Source: JADHUC01 sp964617665 (GTDB lineage Bacteria; Planctomycetota; Planctomycetia; Pirellulales; Pirellulaceae). Taken from it: a stretch of DNA of 7,260 nucleotides. Each line of letters opens with the position of its first letter. Positions within the stretch are counted from its first letter, which is position 1. The notes below the pieces were generated by a model, which made no database searches, was not told the DNA's origin, and was given only the letters and a program-made list of their open reading frames with translations. The DNA lies in contig CAZUAH010000670.1 of the NCBI GenBank assembly GCA_964617665.1, positions 1 through 7,260 on the forward strand, in the 5' to 3' direction. A program made the translations under genes and the position numbers. Below are positions 1 through 5,987 of the stretch, piece by piece.

Positions 1-597
1 GCCACTTCCGTCAAACTACTGGCCCCGATGGACGGCGTTAGCGCAACGGGCAAGGTCAACCTGCTCGATCTGCTGGGAATCGTCGGCGGCGAGAAGGCAC
101 TCAGTGGCGTGGCCGCCGCCGCCCGCAGCGGTGACGACGCAGCGCAGGACGCGGCCACCCGAGTGCTCGGCGGGTGGATGAGCCCCGATGCCGCTCCGGT
201 GCTTCTGGAACTGGCCAAGGCGGGTCCCGAGAAGTTCCGCATTCGCTGCCTCCGCGGCTTCATCCGCATCCCGCGGCAGTTCGATGTGTCGCTTCAGGGG
301 CGAATCGCCATGTGTCGCGACGCGATGGCTGCCGCGACTCGCGATGCGGAGAAGGCCCTGGTCCTGGAAGTACTCGGCCGGAATCCATCGCCGGAGACCC
401 TGGCCGAAGTGGCCCCGTATCTTGACGATGAAGCCCTGCACGCGGCCGGGTCGGCTGCGGCGGTAGCCATTGCCGAAAAGCTGATCGACCAGCACCCCGG
501 CCCGGTGGCCGAAGTTCTGCAAAAAGCGGTCGAGGCCGAAGACGAAGAAGTCGCTGGAAAAGCCCGACGCCTTCTCCGTCGGGCGAAGGACCAGTAG
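1..597 (+). CDS. HEAT-repeat protein, C-terminal part (5' end outside window)
   Basis: The frame is open from the first base (reading ATSVKLLAPMDGV...) to a TAG at 595-597, so this is the C-terminal ~198 residues of a larger protein; the Met at 28 lies inside the frame and need not be the start. The sequence is almost entirely amphipathic Ala/Leu/Glu-rich helices in HEAT-like pairs, for example LLDLLGIVGG, AATRVLGGWMSPDAAPVLLELAK, IRCLRGFIRI, LVLEVLGRNPSPETLAEVAPYL and AAAVAIAEKLI. It ends in a basic RRLLRRAKDQ tail. Repeats of this kind form a protein-binding solenoid. In planctomycetes, similar HEAT tails occur on secreted proteins with DUF1080 (concanavalin-like glycan-binding or hydrolase) or cytochrome/dehydrogenase parts; which applies here cannot be seen. 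No enzyme motif is visible in this part. The next gene starts about 200 bases downstream behind a structured spacer. HEAT-like architecture is fairly secure; function is unknown. Confidence 0.75.
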   Translation, partial: ATSVKLLAPMDGVSATGKVNLLDLLGIVGGEKALSGVAAAARSGDDAAQDAATRVLGGWMSPDAAPVLLELAKAGPEKFRIRCLRGFIRIPRQFDVSLQGRIAMCRDAMAAATRDAEKALVLEVLGRNPSPETLAEVAPYLDDEALHAAGSAAAVAIAEKLIDQHPGPVAEVLQKAVEAEDEEVAGKARRLLRRAKDQ

Positions 598-616
598 GGC
601 AGGTTTTGAGCCTGCC
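598..616 (+). terminator. Short hairpin directly after the HEAT gene stop; possible weak terminator or repeat fragment
   Basis: GGCAGG (598-603) pairs perfectly with CCTGCC (611-616) across a 7-base loop, immediately behind the stop codon at 595-597. No T-run follows, so a classical intrinsic terminator is not supported. It could protect a 3' end, or be a copy of a dispersed palindromic repeat. Confidence 0.35.
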
Positions 617-623
617 GAAACTC

Positions 624-736
624 AGACACTCTAACAAAACCGCGCGGGCGCGTCAGGGAGACCGTCCCACAACCACGCGTGTTGTGGGGCGGTCTCCCGA
701 CCGTCCCACACCGATTCGGTTTTTGCTAGAGTGTCT
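624..736. repeat. Nested inverted-repeat element, MITE-like
   Basis: The outer inverted repeats are AGACACTCTAACAAAACCG (624-642) and the reverse complement of 717-736; they match except for one substitution and one extra A. Inside, 656-673 and 681-698 form an 18-pair stem with one G-T mismatch and a 7-base loop CACGCGT. The 12-mer GACCGTCCCACA occurs twice (660-671 and 699-710). Long terminal inverted repeats around a palindromic core with no coding capacity resemble a MITE or a BIME-like dispersed repeat. No clear target-site duplication flanks it. It fills most of the gap between the HEAT gene and the fused sulfatase and may affect transcription between them. A small frame from 606 crosses it but is repeat sequence and is not called as a gene. 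Confidence 0.6.
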
Positions 737-778
737 TAGATCCAGCATTCAACCTGCCCCGCGTACTGTGCGAAGAAC

Positions 779-785
779 AAGGTGG
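779..785 (+). promoter_or_regulatory. Ribosome binding site that decides the sulfatase start
   Basis: AAGGTGG lies 8 bases before the ATG at 794. An in-frame GTG at 782 lies inside this motif, so using the GTG as start would consume the ribosome binding site. Translation from 794 also begins directly with a good signal peptide (MKNTLSLLPLLFMAA). Confidence 0.6.
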
Positions 786-793
786 AAAACAAC

Positions 794-3628
794 ATGAAAA
801 ACACCCTTAGCCTGCTTCCGCTTCTCTTCATGGCGGCAACCGCAGCCGCCGCCGATTCGAAGCCTCCTAACATCGTTCTGATTATCTCCGATGACCAGGG
901 TTACACCGACTATGGTTTCATGGGGCATCCTTCGATCGAAACGCCTCATCTCGACAAGCTCGCTAGGGAAAGCGTGGTGTTCCGACGCGGTTATGTCCCG
1001 ACCGCGTTGTGCCGGCCCGCTCTGATGACGCTGTCCACCGGTTTGTATTCGCATCAGAACAAGACGACCGGAAACGACCCGGCCGGCACGCCCGCGAACA
1101 GGGCCCACGCCGAGAAAGCGGGCGAACACATCAGGGAACTCCTCATCTCCCACATCGACCGGACGGGCGCTCTTCCCGGGTGGCTGGCAGAGAAGGGCTA
1201 CGTCAGCCACCAAAGCGGCAAGTGGTGGGAAGGTCCCTATCAACGGGGCGGATTCACCGAGGGAATGACCAGGGGGTTTCCAAAGCCGGGCGGACGGCAT
1301 GGCGACGACGGGCTGCGAATCGGACGCGATGGGATGGAGCCCGTTCTTGACTTCATCGATCGCTCGGTGGCGGACGAGAAGCCGTTTTTCGTCTGGTATG
1401 CGCCGTTTCTGCCGCACACGCCACACAATCCTCCGGCCCGGCTCTTCGAGAAGTATCAGGCGAAGGAAGTTCCTGACCGGATCGCCAAATACTACGCGAT
1501 GTGCGAGTGGTTCGATGAAACCTGCGGCGAGCTGATGAAACACATCGACGAGTCCGGCATCGCGGAAAACACCCTCGTGATTTACGTCACCGACAACGGC
1601 TGGATCCAGACCGAAAACGCTGGCTACGGCCCGCGATCCAAGCGCAGTCCCTACGAAGGCGGAACCCGAACGCCGATCATGTTCCGCTGGCCGGGCGTGA
1701 TTTCGGTAGCCGACCGGCCCGAACTCTGTTCGTCGATCGACATCGTCCCGACGATCCTGGCAGCTGCTGGCGCCGTGGGGCCACACGAGTTCCCCGGCCT
1801 AAACCTCTTGCCTCAGTTGAAAAGCGGGGAGGCCATCGGGCGCGACACCCTGTTCGGCGAATCGTTTGCGCACGACATCGCCGACATCGAGAACCCGCAG
1901 GCGTCGCTCCTTTATCGCTGGGTCATTCGCGGCCACGACAAACTACTGCTGACATACGACGGGGCGCCGGGAAGAATGAAATACCCCCCTCAGGGCGGTG
2001 AACCCCAGCTCTTCGATCTGAAAGACGATCCCGGTGAAGAGGTTAATCTCACCACTGAGAATCCGGCGCTGGTGAAGGACCTCAGCGCACTATTGGATAA
2101 GTGGTATGTTCCAAACGAACGTCAGGCCGGCAAAGCCGCGCTTGTGGCTCCAAAGCCTGATCGGAAGCCCAGAGAACGCGCCGCCCATCCTGCGAGGGCG
2201 AACCGCAAAGCCGAAGCCAGAAAACAGGCTTCCGCCCCGGCAAGAGCTAAATCCGCAGGGCCCAACATTCTGCTGCTTTACGCCGATGATCAGCGCAATC
2301 ACACCCTGGGCTGCGCCGGTCACCCGATCGTGCAAACCCCGAACATTGATCGGCTCGCCGAACAGGGCGTCCGATTCGAAAACGCGTTCGTTTCGACATC
2401 GACCTGCTGGGTCGGACGGGCCTGCCTCTTCACCGGCTGCTACGAACGCAAACATCTCTACCGAGCCACTCCCGGACCTCTCAATCCAGACCTGTGCGAG
2501 TCGTCCTACTTCGCCGTCTTGAAACAGGCGGGTTACCGAACCGGGCACCTCGGCAAAGAACACGTCGGCATCTCAACTGAATCTGCCGCCCGGATGTTCG
2601 ACGTGCGTCGCAAGCTGGGCCGCAATCCCTATTTCAAGAAGCAGGACGACGGAAGCGAACGGCACGAAACGCAGATCCTCGGCGACTGGGGAATCGAGTT
2701 CCTGAAAGAGCAACCGAAGGATCAGCCGTTCTGCCTGCAAATCAGCTTCAACGCCACGCACGCCGAGGACGGCGACAAGCGGCCGGGCATCGGTCACTAC
2801 CCCTGGCCAAAGGTGACGGATGGAATGTACGAGGACCAGGAAATGCCGCTTCCGCGGCTGAACGATCCTGCCGTCTACGAGGCGCAGCCGGATTTTCTGA
2901 AGCAATCGATCAATCGGCAACGTTTCTTCTGGCGCTGGGACACCCCGGAGAAATACCAGACGAACATGCGGGCCTACTTCCGCATGATCAGCGGAATCGA
3001 CCACGTCGTCGGACGCCTCGTGGCGCAACTTGAAGAACAGGGCCTCGCCGACAACACCATCATCATCTACACCGCCGACAACGGTTACTACCTTGGCGAC
3101 CGAGGATTCGCCGGCAAGTGGACGCACTACGAACAATCCCTCCGTGTCCCGCTGATCGTCCACGACCCGCGTCTGCCGGATGCTAAGCGCGGACGCGTGC
3201 TTTCGGAAATGGCCCTGAACAGCGATCTCGCCGCGACCATGATCAGTCTGGCGGGTCTCGCTGTTCCCGACGCCCACACGGGTCGCAGTCTCGTACCCCT
3301 GATTCGAGGTGAGAAGGTGGTGGATTGGCGCGGCGATTTTCTTTGCGAGTTTCTCGCCGTTCCCGGCACCATCCCGCGCTGGGAAGGCGTTCGCGATACC
3401 GATTGGGTCTACGCCCGCTACTTCGTGAACGGCGCCGACAAGCCGCCATTTGAGTTTCTCCACGACCTGAAAAACGACCCCGATCAACTCACCAACCTCG
3501 CGCTGAGTGAAAAGAATGCCCCGGCGCTGAAGCGGATGCGGGCCCGCTGCGATGAGTTGATTGCCGGCATTGGCCCGCCCATGAAGGATATCGGGGAAAC
3601 TCAGAGACGTTCGAGAAAGAAGAAGTGA
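794..3628 (+). CDS. Secreted tandem (two-domain) sulfatase
   Basis: A 944-residue protein, about twice the usual sulfatase length, predicted to hydrolyse sulfate esters of carbohydrates outside the cytoplasm. Residues 1-20 form a signal peptide ending in an Ala run. Domain 1 (about 24-440) has the metal-binding Asp pair in NIVLIISDD (D33, D34), the nucleophile region LCRPALMTLSTG (C73), SGK (K143), PHTPH (H208/H211), the YVTDNG pair (D267, N268) and K283. Residues ~441-488 are a basic Arg/Lys/Ala/Pro linker. Domain 2 (about 489-925) repeats the plan: NILLLYADD (D498, D499), TCWVGRACLFTG (C538), LGK (K588), H656, YTADNG (D762, N763) and GKWTHYE (K775). A basic tail RRSRKKK follows. The usual CXPSR motif reads CRPAL in domain 1 and CWVGR in domain 2; formylglycine conversion may therefore be altered, although Cys-X-Pro-X-Leu forms may be normal for some planctomycete subfamilies (recollection, unchecked). 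No in-frame Met or second signal peptide precedes domain 2, so this reads as a real fusion. Substrates cannot be assigned. Confidence 0.9.
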   Translation: MKNTLSLLPLLFMAATAAAADSKPPNIVLIISDDQGYTDYGFMGHPSIETPHLDKLARESVVFRRGYVPTALCRPALMTLSTGLYSHQNKTTGNDPAGTPANRAHAEKAGEHIRELLISHIDRTGALPGWLAEKGYVSHQSGKWWEGPYQRGGFTEGMTRGFPKPGGRHGDDGLRIGRDGMEPVLDFIDRSVADEKPFFVWYAPFLPHTPHNPPARLFEKYQAKEVPDRIAKYYAMCEWFDETCGELMKHIDESGIAENTLVIYVTDNGWIQTENAGYGPRSKRSPYEGGTRTPIMFRWPGVISVADRPELCSSIDIVPTILAAAGAVGPHEFPGLNLLPQLKSGEAIGRDTLFGESFAHDIADIENPQASLLYRWVIRGHDKLLLTYDGAPGRMKYPPQGGEPQLFDLKDDPGEEVNLTTENPALVKDLSALLDKWYVPNERQAGKAALVAPKPDRKPRERAAHPARANRKAEARKQASAPARAKSAGPNILLLYADDQRNHTLGCAGHPIVQTPNIDRLAEQGVRFENAFVSTSTCWVGRACLFTGCYERKHLYRATPGPLNPDLCESSYFAVLKQAGYRTGHLGKEHVGISTESAARMFDVRRKLGRNPYFKKQDDGSERHETQILGDWGIEFLKEQPKDQPFCLQISFNATHAEDGDKRPGIGHYPWPKVTDGMYEDQEMPLPRLNDPAVYEAQPDFLKQSINRQRFFWRWDTPEKYQTNMRAYFRMISGIDHVVGRLVAQLEEQGLADNTIIIYTADNGYYLGDRGFAGKWTHYEQSLRVPLIVHDPRLPDAKRGRVLSEMALNSDLAATMISLAGLAVPDAHTGRSLVPLIRGEKVVDWRGDFLCEFLAVPGTIPRWEGVRDTDWVYARYFVNGADKPPFEFLHDLKNDPDQLTNLALSEKNAPALKRMRARCDELIAGIGPPMKDIGETQRRSRKKK

Positions 3629-3665
3629 GGATCGCTCGAACAATAGACGGTGCATCGCCTCTTTT

Positions 3666-3735
3666 GTGAGCGGCAAGGCGCTAGCCGCCGGTTCGTTGAC
3701 ATTCGAGAACCCGCGGCTAGCGCCTTGCGGCTCAC
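3666..3735. repeat. REP pair (BIME-like palindrome) upstream of the transposase
   Basis: The arm 3666-3691 (starting GTGAGCGGCAAGGCGCTAGC) is repeated in reverse complement at 3711-3735 with one mismatch in the stem and a small end difference; the shared 16-mer GCAAGGCGCTAGCCGC is perfect. The spacer is about 19 bases. Each arm can also fold alone (GCGGC at 3670-3674 with GCCGC at 3684-3688 in the left arm), which is the usual shape of paired REP sequences. It ends 29 bases before the transposase start codon and has a mirror-image partner at 4328-4398. Confidence 0.85.
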
Positions 3736-3764
3736 ATCCGAATTGAATCGAGTATGATTGTCCT

Positions 3765-4283
3765 ATGTCCGACGAGCATTCTGATCCGATTACACTCTTC
3801 ATCACATGGACTACGTACGGTTCATGGTTGTCTGGCGACTCTCGCGGTTGGCGCAAATGGAAACAGGGTGAGCAACAACCGCAACCGTTGCTTGAGGATT
3901 GGTGCAAGGATCGGATGAAGGGGAAGCCCGTAATTTTGGATGCGCAGCATCGAGAAGCAATTGAAGAAGTCATTCGGGAGCATGCAAGACACCGAGGATG
4001 GGATTTGCACGCAGTTTCGGCTCGGTCAAATCACGTTCATGTTGCCGTCACGGTCGTGCCCAAGATTGGCAAGACCAATCGTGTTGGCGATGGAATCAAG
4101 CGAGTTCGTGACGAGTTGAAAGCGAATGCCACACGAGTATTGAGGCAGTCAGACAATCCAATTGCGAATAGTAAAGTGTGGACCAAAGGAGGCGACATCG
4201 AAATCATTGATACCGAGGATGATCTGGAGCAAGTTGTTTTGTATGTCTTTGAGGCGCAGGATCGGATGGATCGAGGAAAGTAG
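3765..4283 (+). CDS. REP-associated tyrosine transposase (RAYT; IS200-like Y1 HUH family)
   Basis: A 172-residue single-domain protein expected to nick and rejoin single-stranded DNA at REP hairpins through a covalent phosphotyrosine bond. The opening strand (ITWTTYGSWLSGDSRGW, residues 13-29) is typical of a RAYT subgroup common in planctomycetes. The metal-binding HUH motif is HVH (H90, H92) in SARSNHVHVAV. VWTKGG (138-143) and the final helix DDLEQVVLYVFEAQD follow, with Y160 as likely nucleophile. Length fits the family and the frame is intact. There is no obvious Shine-Dalgarno before the ATG; 3765 is chosen because the conserved N-terminal strand follows it closely. Base composition is visibly more AT-rich than in the sulfatase genes on either side. 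Plain IS200 TnpA is the alternative, but the flanking paired REPs favour RAYT. Activity cannot be judged from sequence. Confidence 0.85.
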   Translation: MSDEHSDPITLFITWTTYGSWLSGDSRGWRKWKQGEQQPQPLLEDWCKDRMKGKPVILDAQHREAIEEVIREHARHRGWDLHAVSARSNHVHVAVTVVPKIGKTNRVGDGIKRVRDELKANATRVLRQSDNPIANSKVWTKGGDIEIIDTEDDLEQVVLYVFEAQDRMDRGK

Positions 4284-4327
4284 CTGCGGCGGCGGCTAGT
4301 ACACAATGGCGTTTGGTTTAGATCTGT

Positions 4328-4398
4328 GTGAGCCGCAAGGCGCTAACCGCGGCTTGAGCTTTGCCGGAAACACCGGCGGCTAGCGCCTCGCCGCTCAC
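4328..4398. repeat. REP pair (BIME-like palindrome) downstream of the transposase
   Basis: The arm 4328-4352 (starting GTGAGCCGCAAGGCGCTAAC) is repeated in reverse complement at 4373-4398, with a few mismatches and a spacer of about 20 bases. The outer arm (4373-4398) is, on the opposite strand, identical to the upstream outer arm (3666-3691) except for one A/G change. The inner arm differs from the inner arm of the upstream pair by one G/A change. This pair is thus the same element as 3666-3735 in inverted orientation. It begins 45 bases after the transposase stop and ends 30 bases before the next sulfatase start. Confidence 0.85.
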
Positions 4399-4428
4399 TA
4401 ACACACAACACCGCGGAGTCGTCTACCT

Positions 4429-5856
4429 ATGAGTCAGATCAAATCCATCGTCAGGTGTCTCCTGGTCGTTACGGTCATCGTGTCCACAACAGCAACAGCT
4501 CGGACCGAGGACAAACCACGCCCCGACATTGTCTTCATCATCGTGGATGATCTGAATGACTGGGTGGGCTGCCTCGGCGGTCATCCCGCTGCCAAGTCGC
4601 CCAACATCGACGCCCTCGCCGCCAGCGGCATGCTCTTCTCCCAGGCCTATTGCAACTCACCGCAGTGCCGCCCCTCGCGCACCAGCCTCAATTACGGCGT
4701 CTATCCATTCAAGACGGGCACCTACTTCAATGCCAGGGGCCCCGACGAAACACGAATTACGACACCCACCATGCAGCGGTTTTTCATGGACAGCGGTTAC
4801 CGCGTTGCGAGCGGGGGCAAAGTCTTCCACGGCAATCCGGGCAGGGTGGGCGATGCGCTTTTGCCTAGGCCAAGAGACCCCAAACCTCCCAAGGGCGAAG
4901 ACAACTTCAATGCCATGCGAGCGCCCAACGACGGCTACGCCCTCAACGTCGGCGACGAAGAGATGGGCGACTACAAGGTCGCAAGCTGGGCCATCGACCA
5001 ATGGAAGACAGTCACCGAAAAACCGCTCTTCATGTCGGTCGGCTTCTTCCGCCCGCATCGCCCCCTGCAAGTGCCGAAGCCATGGTTCGATCGATTCCCG
5101 CTCAAGTCGATTCGGCGCCCCGCCGAACCTGACGGCGTGGATGACTGGTCCGACATGCCGGAGTTCGCCCGGTGCCTCGCCCGATCGCACGCTCACAAAC
5201 CGCTTCACGATGGCTTAAGCGATCACGAGTACATCGTCGCCAACGAGCAGTGGGATGCCACAATCCGCGCCTACCACGCGTCAGTCGCGTTCGTCGATCG
5301 TCAGATCGGCCGGTTCCTCCACAGCCTGAAGGAAAACCCGCGCGGGCGTGAAACCTTCATCATGCTGGTGAGCGATCACGGCTGGCACCTGGGCGAGAAG
5401 AAACACTGGTGCAAGGGAGCCATCTGGGAGCAGACCACCCATATTCCCTTCATCGTGCGCGGGCCGGGAGTCAAACCGGGAACGAAGTGCACGCAACCAG
5501 CGAGCCTGATTGACGTCTACCCTTCTCTCGTCGATTTCGCGGGACTCGAGATTCCAGTTTGGCTCGACGGGACATCCGTCAAGCCGCAACTCGCCGATCC
5601 CTCCACGCCCCGACCTCCCGCGATCTCATCCTATGGGGAAGCCAACACCTCGATTCGCACTGAACGCTGGCGCTACATCCGTTACGAGGACGGTTCGGAA
5701 GAACTGTATGACCACACGGTCGACCCAGACGAATGGACGAATCTGGCCAATAAGCCGGAGCACAAAGAGACGAAGAGGAGGTTGGCCAAAATGATCCCGC
5801 CGAATCAGCATCCGGGGCTGAAAGTGCAGGACTGGTTCGGCATATTTCAAAAGTGA
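4429..5856 (+). CDS. Secreted sulfatase, iduronate-2-sulfatase-like
   Basis: A 475-residue sulfatase of ordinary single-domain length that should hydrolyse sulfate esters after export. Residues 6-24 are a hydrophobic signal peptide (IVRCLLVVTVIVSTTATA). The metal-binding pair D40-D41 lies in DIVFIIVDDLNDW. The nucleophile motif QCRPSRTSL is canonical Cys-X-Pro-Ser-Arg with C80, the residue converted to formylglycine. Further active-site positions are GGKVFH (K131, H134), VGFFRPHRPL (H210), LVSDHGWHLGE (D316, H317) and WCKGAIWE (K329). The VDDLNDW, GKVFH, RPH and SDHGW-LGE pattern is that of iduronate-2-sulfatase relatives; the true substrate may be any 2-O-sulfated or other algal glycan. The start has GGAG at 4415-4418, ten bases upstream. 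The gene follows the REPtron closely and probably once followed the fused sulfatase directly. No maturation enzyme (FGE or anSME) lies in the window. Confidence 0.92.
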   Translation: MSQIKSIVRCLLVVTVIVSTTATARTEDKPRPDIVFIIVDDLNDWVGCLGGHPAAKSPNIDALAASGMLFSQAYCNSPQCRPSRTSLNYGVYPFKTGTYFNARGPDETRITTPTMQRFFMDSGYRVASGGKVFHGNPGRVGDALLPRPRDPKPPKGEDNFNAMRAPNDGYALNVGDEEMGDYKVASWAIDQWKTVTEKPLFMSVGFFRPHRPLQVPKPWFDRFPLKSIRRPAEPDGVDDWSDMPEFARCLARSHAHKPLHDGLSDHEYIVANEQWDATIRAYHASVAFVDRQIGRFLHSLKENPRGRETFIMLVSDHGWHLGEKKHWCKGAIWEQTTHIPFIVRGPGVKPGTKCTQPASLIDVYPSLVDFAGLEIPVWLDGTSVKPQLADPSTPRPPAISSYGEANTSIRTERWRYIRYEDGSEELYDHTVDPDEWTNLANKPEHKETKRRLAKMIPPNQHPGLKVQDWFGIFQK

Positions 5857-5960
5857 CCGGCGCCAGTGTATAAACAATTCGGCCCTTTTCGAATCATTCC
5901 GGTCTGAATGACCGAAAACTACTCGGAGTTCGCCATCCGCGTTTGGCGGTAGCCGCCAGC
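5857..5960. other. Intergenic spacer between sulfatase and HD gene, with two small palindromes
   Basis: A weak hairpin CGGTC (5900-5904) / GACCG (5910-5914) lies 43 bases after the sulfatase stop and is followed by a short A-rich stretch; it is at best a weak terminator. TGGCGG (5944-5949) and CCGCCA (5953-5958) form a second hairpin with a 3-base loop. Its core GGCGGTAGCCGCC differs by one base from GGCGCTAGCCGCC in the REP arm at 3666-3691, so it may be a decayed single REP. No promoter was recognised with confidence. Confidence 0.4.
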
Positions 5961-5976
5961 ATGAAACATCGTCTAC

Positions 5977-5980
5977 AGGG
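5977..5980 (+). promoter_or_regulatory. Ribosome binding site favouring the 5988 start of the HD gene
   Basis: AGGG lies seven bases before the ATG at 5988, in the context AGGGTGA. The earlier in-frame ATG at 5961 has no such motif and follows directly on the palindrome at 5944-5958. This favours 5988 but does not exclude 5961. Confidence 0.4.
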
Positions 5981-5987
5981 TGATCAA

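Larger units (their letters stand above)
3666..4398 (+). mobile_element. REPtron-like unit: RAYT transposase gene flanked by mirrored REP pairs
   Basis: A tyrosine HUH transposase gene sits between two palindromic REP pairs placed in opposite orientation. Read on the opposite strand, the right pair has the same order of arm types as the left pair, so the unit as a whole is roughly symmetric. RAYT genes flanked by the REPs they act on are an established arrangement called REPtrons; RAYTs are generally single-copy, vertically kept genes rather than active insertion sequences. No accessory TnpB is present and no target-site duplication was found. The unit occupies nearly all the space between two sulfatase genes. 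Confidence 0.75.

Noticed and set aside
782..784. GTG as start of the fused sulfatase
   Set aside because: The GTG is part of the AAGGTGG ribosome binding motif; the ATG at 794 has correct spacing and leads straight into the signal peptide.
606..797. A 63-codon + strand small ORF
   Set aside because: Most of it is the nested inverted-repeat element at 624-736, and its product is an Arg/Thr-rich sequence with no recognisable features.
749..1786. A 345-codon minus-strand frame
   Set aside because: It lies wholly opposite sulfatase domain 1, whose motifs are clear on the + strand; its Arg/Val/Gly-rich translation is typical of antisense shadows.
3666..3735. Rho-independent terminator for the fused sulfatase
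   Set aside because: The stem is strong but has a long loop, lacks a T-run and is duplicated in inverted form beyond the transposase, so a REP pair explains it better; a side effect on transcription remains possible.
2573..3973. A 466-codon frame on the minus strand
   Set aside because: It overlaps the second sulfatase domain and the RAYT gene in antisense, crosses the REP palindrome and shows no recognisable domain; it is a shadow of GC-rich coding sequence.
3666..4398. CRISPR array or IS200/IS605 element with TnpB
   Set aside because: The repeats are inverted pairs, not regularly spaced direct repeats; no TnpB or Cas-like gene is present and the spacers are merely hairpin loops.
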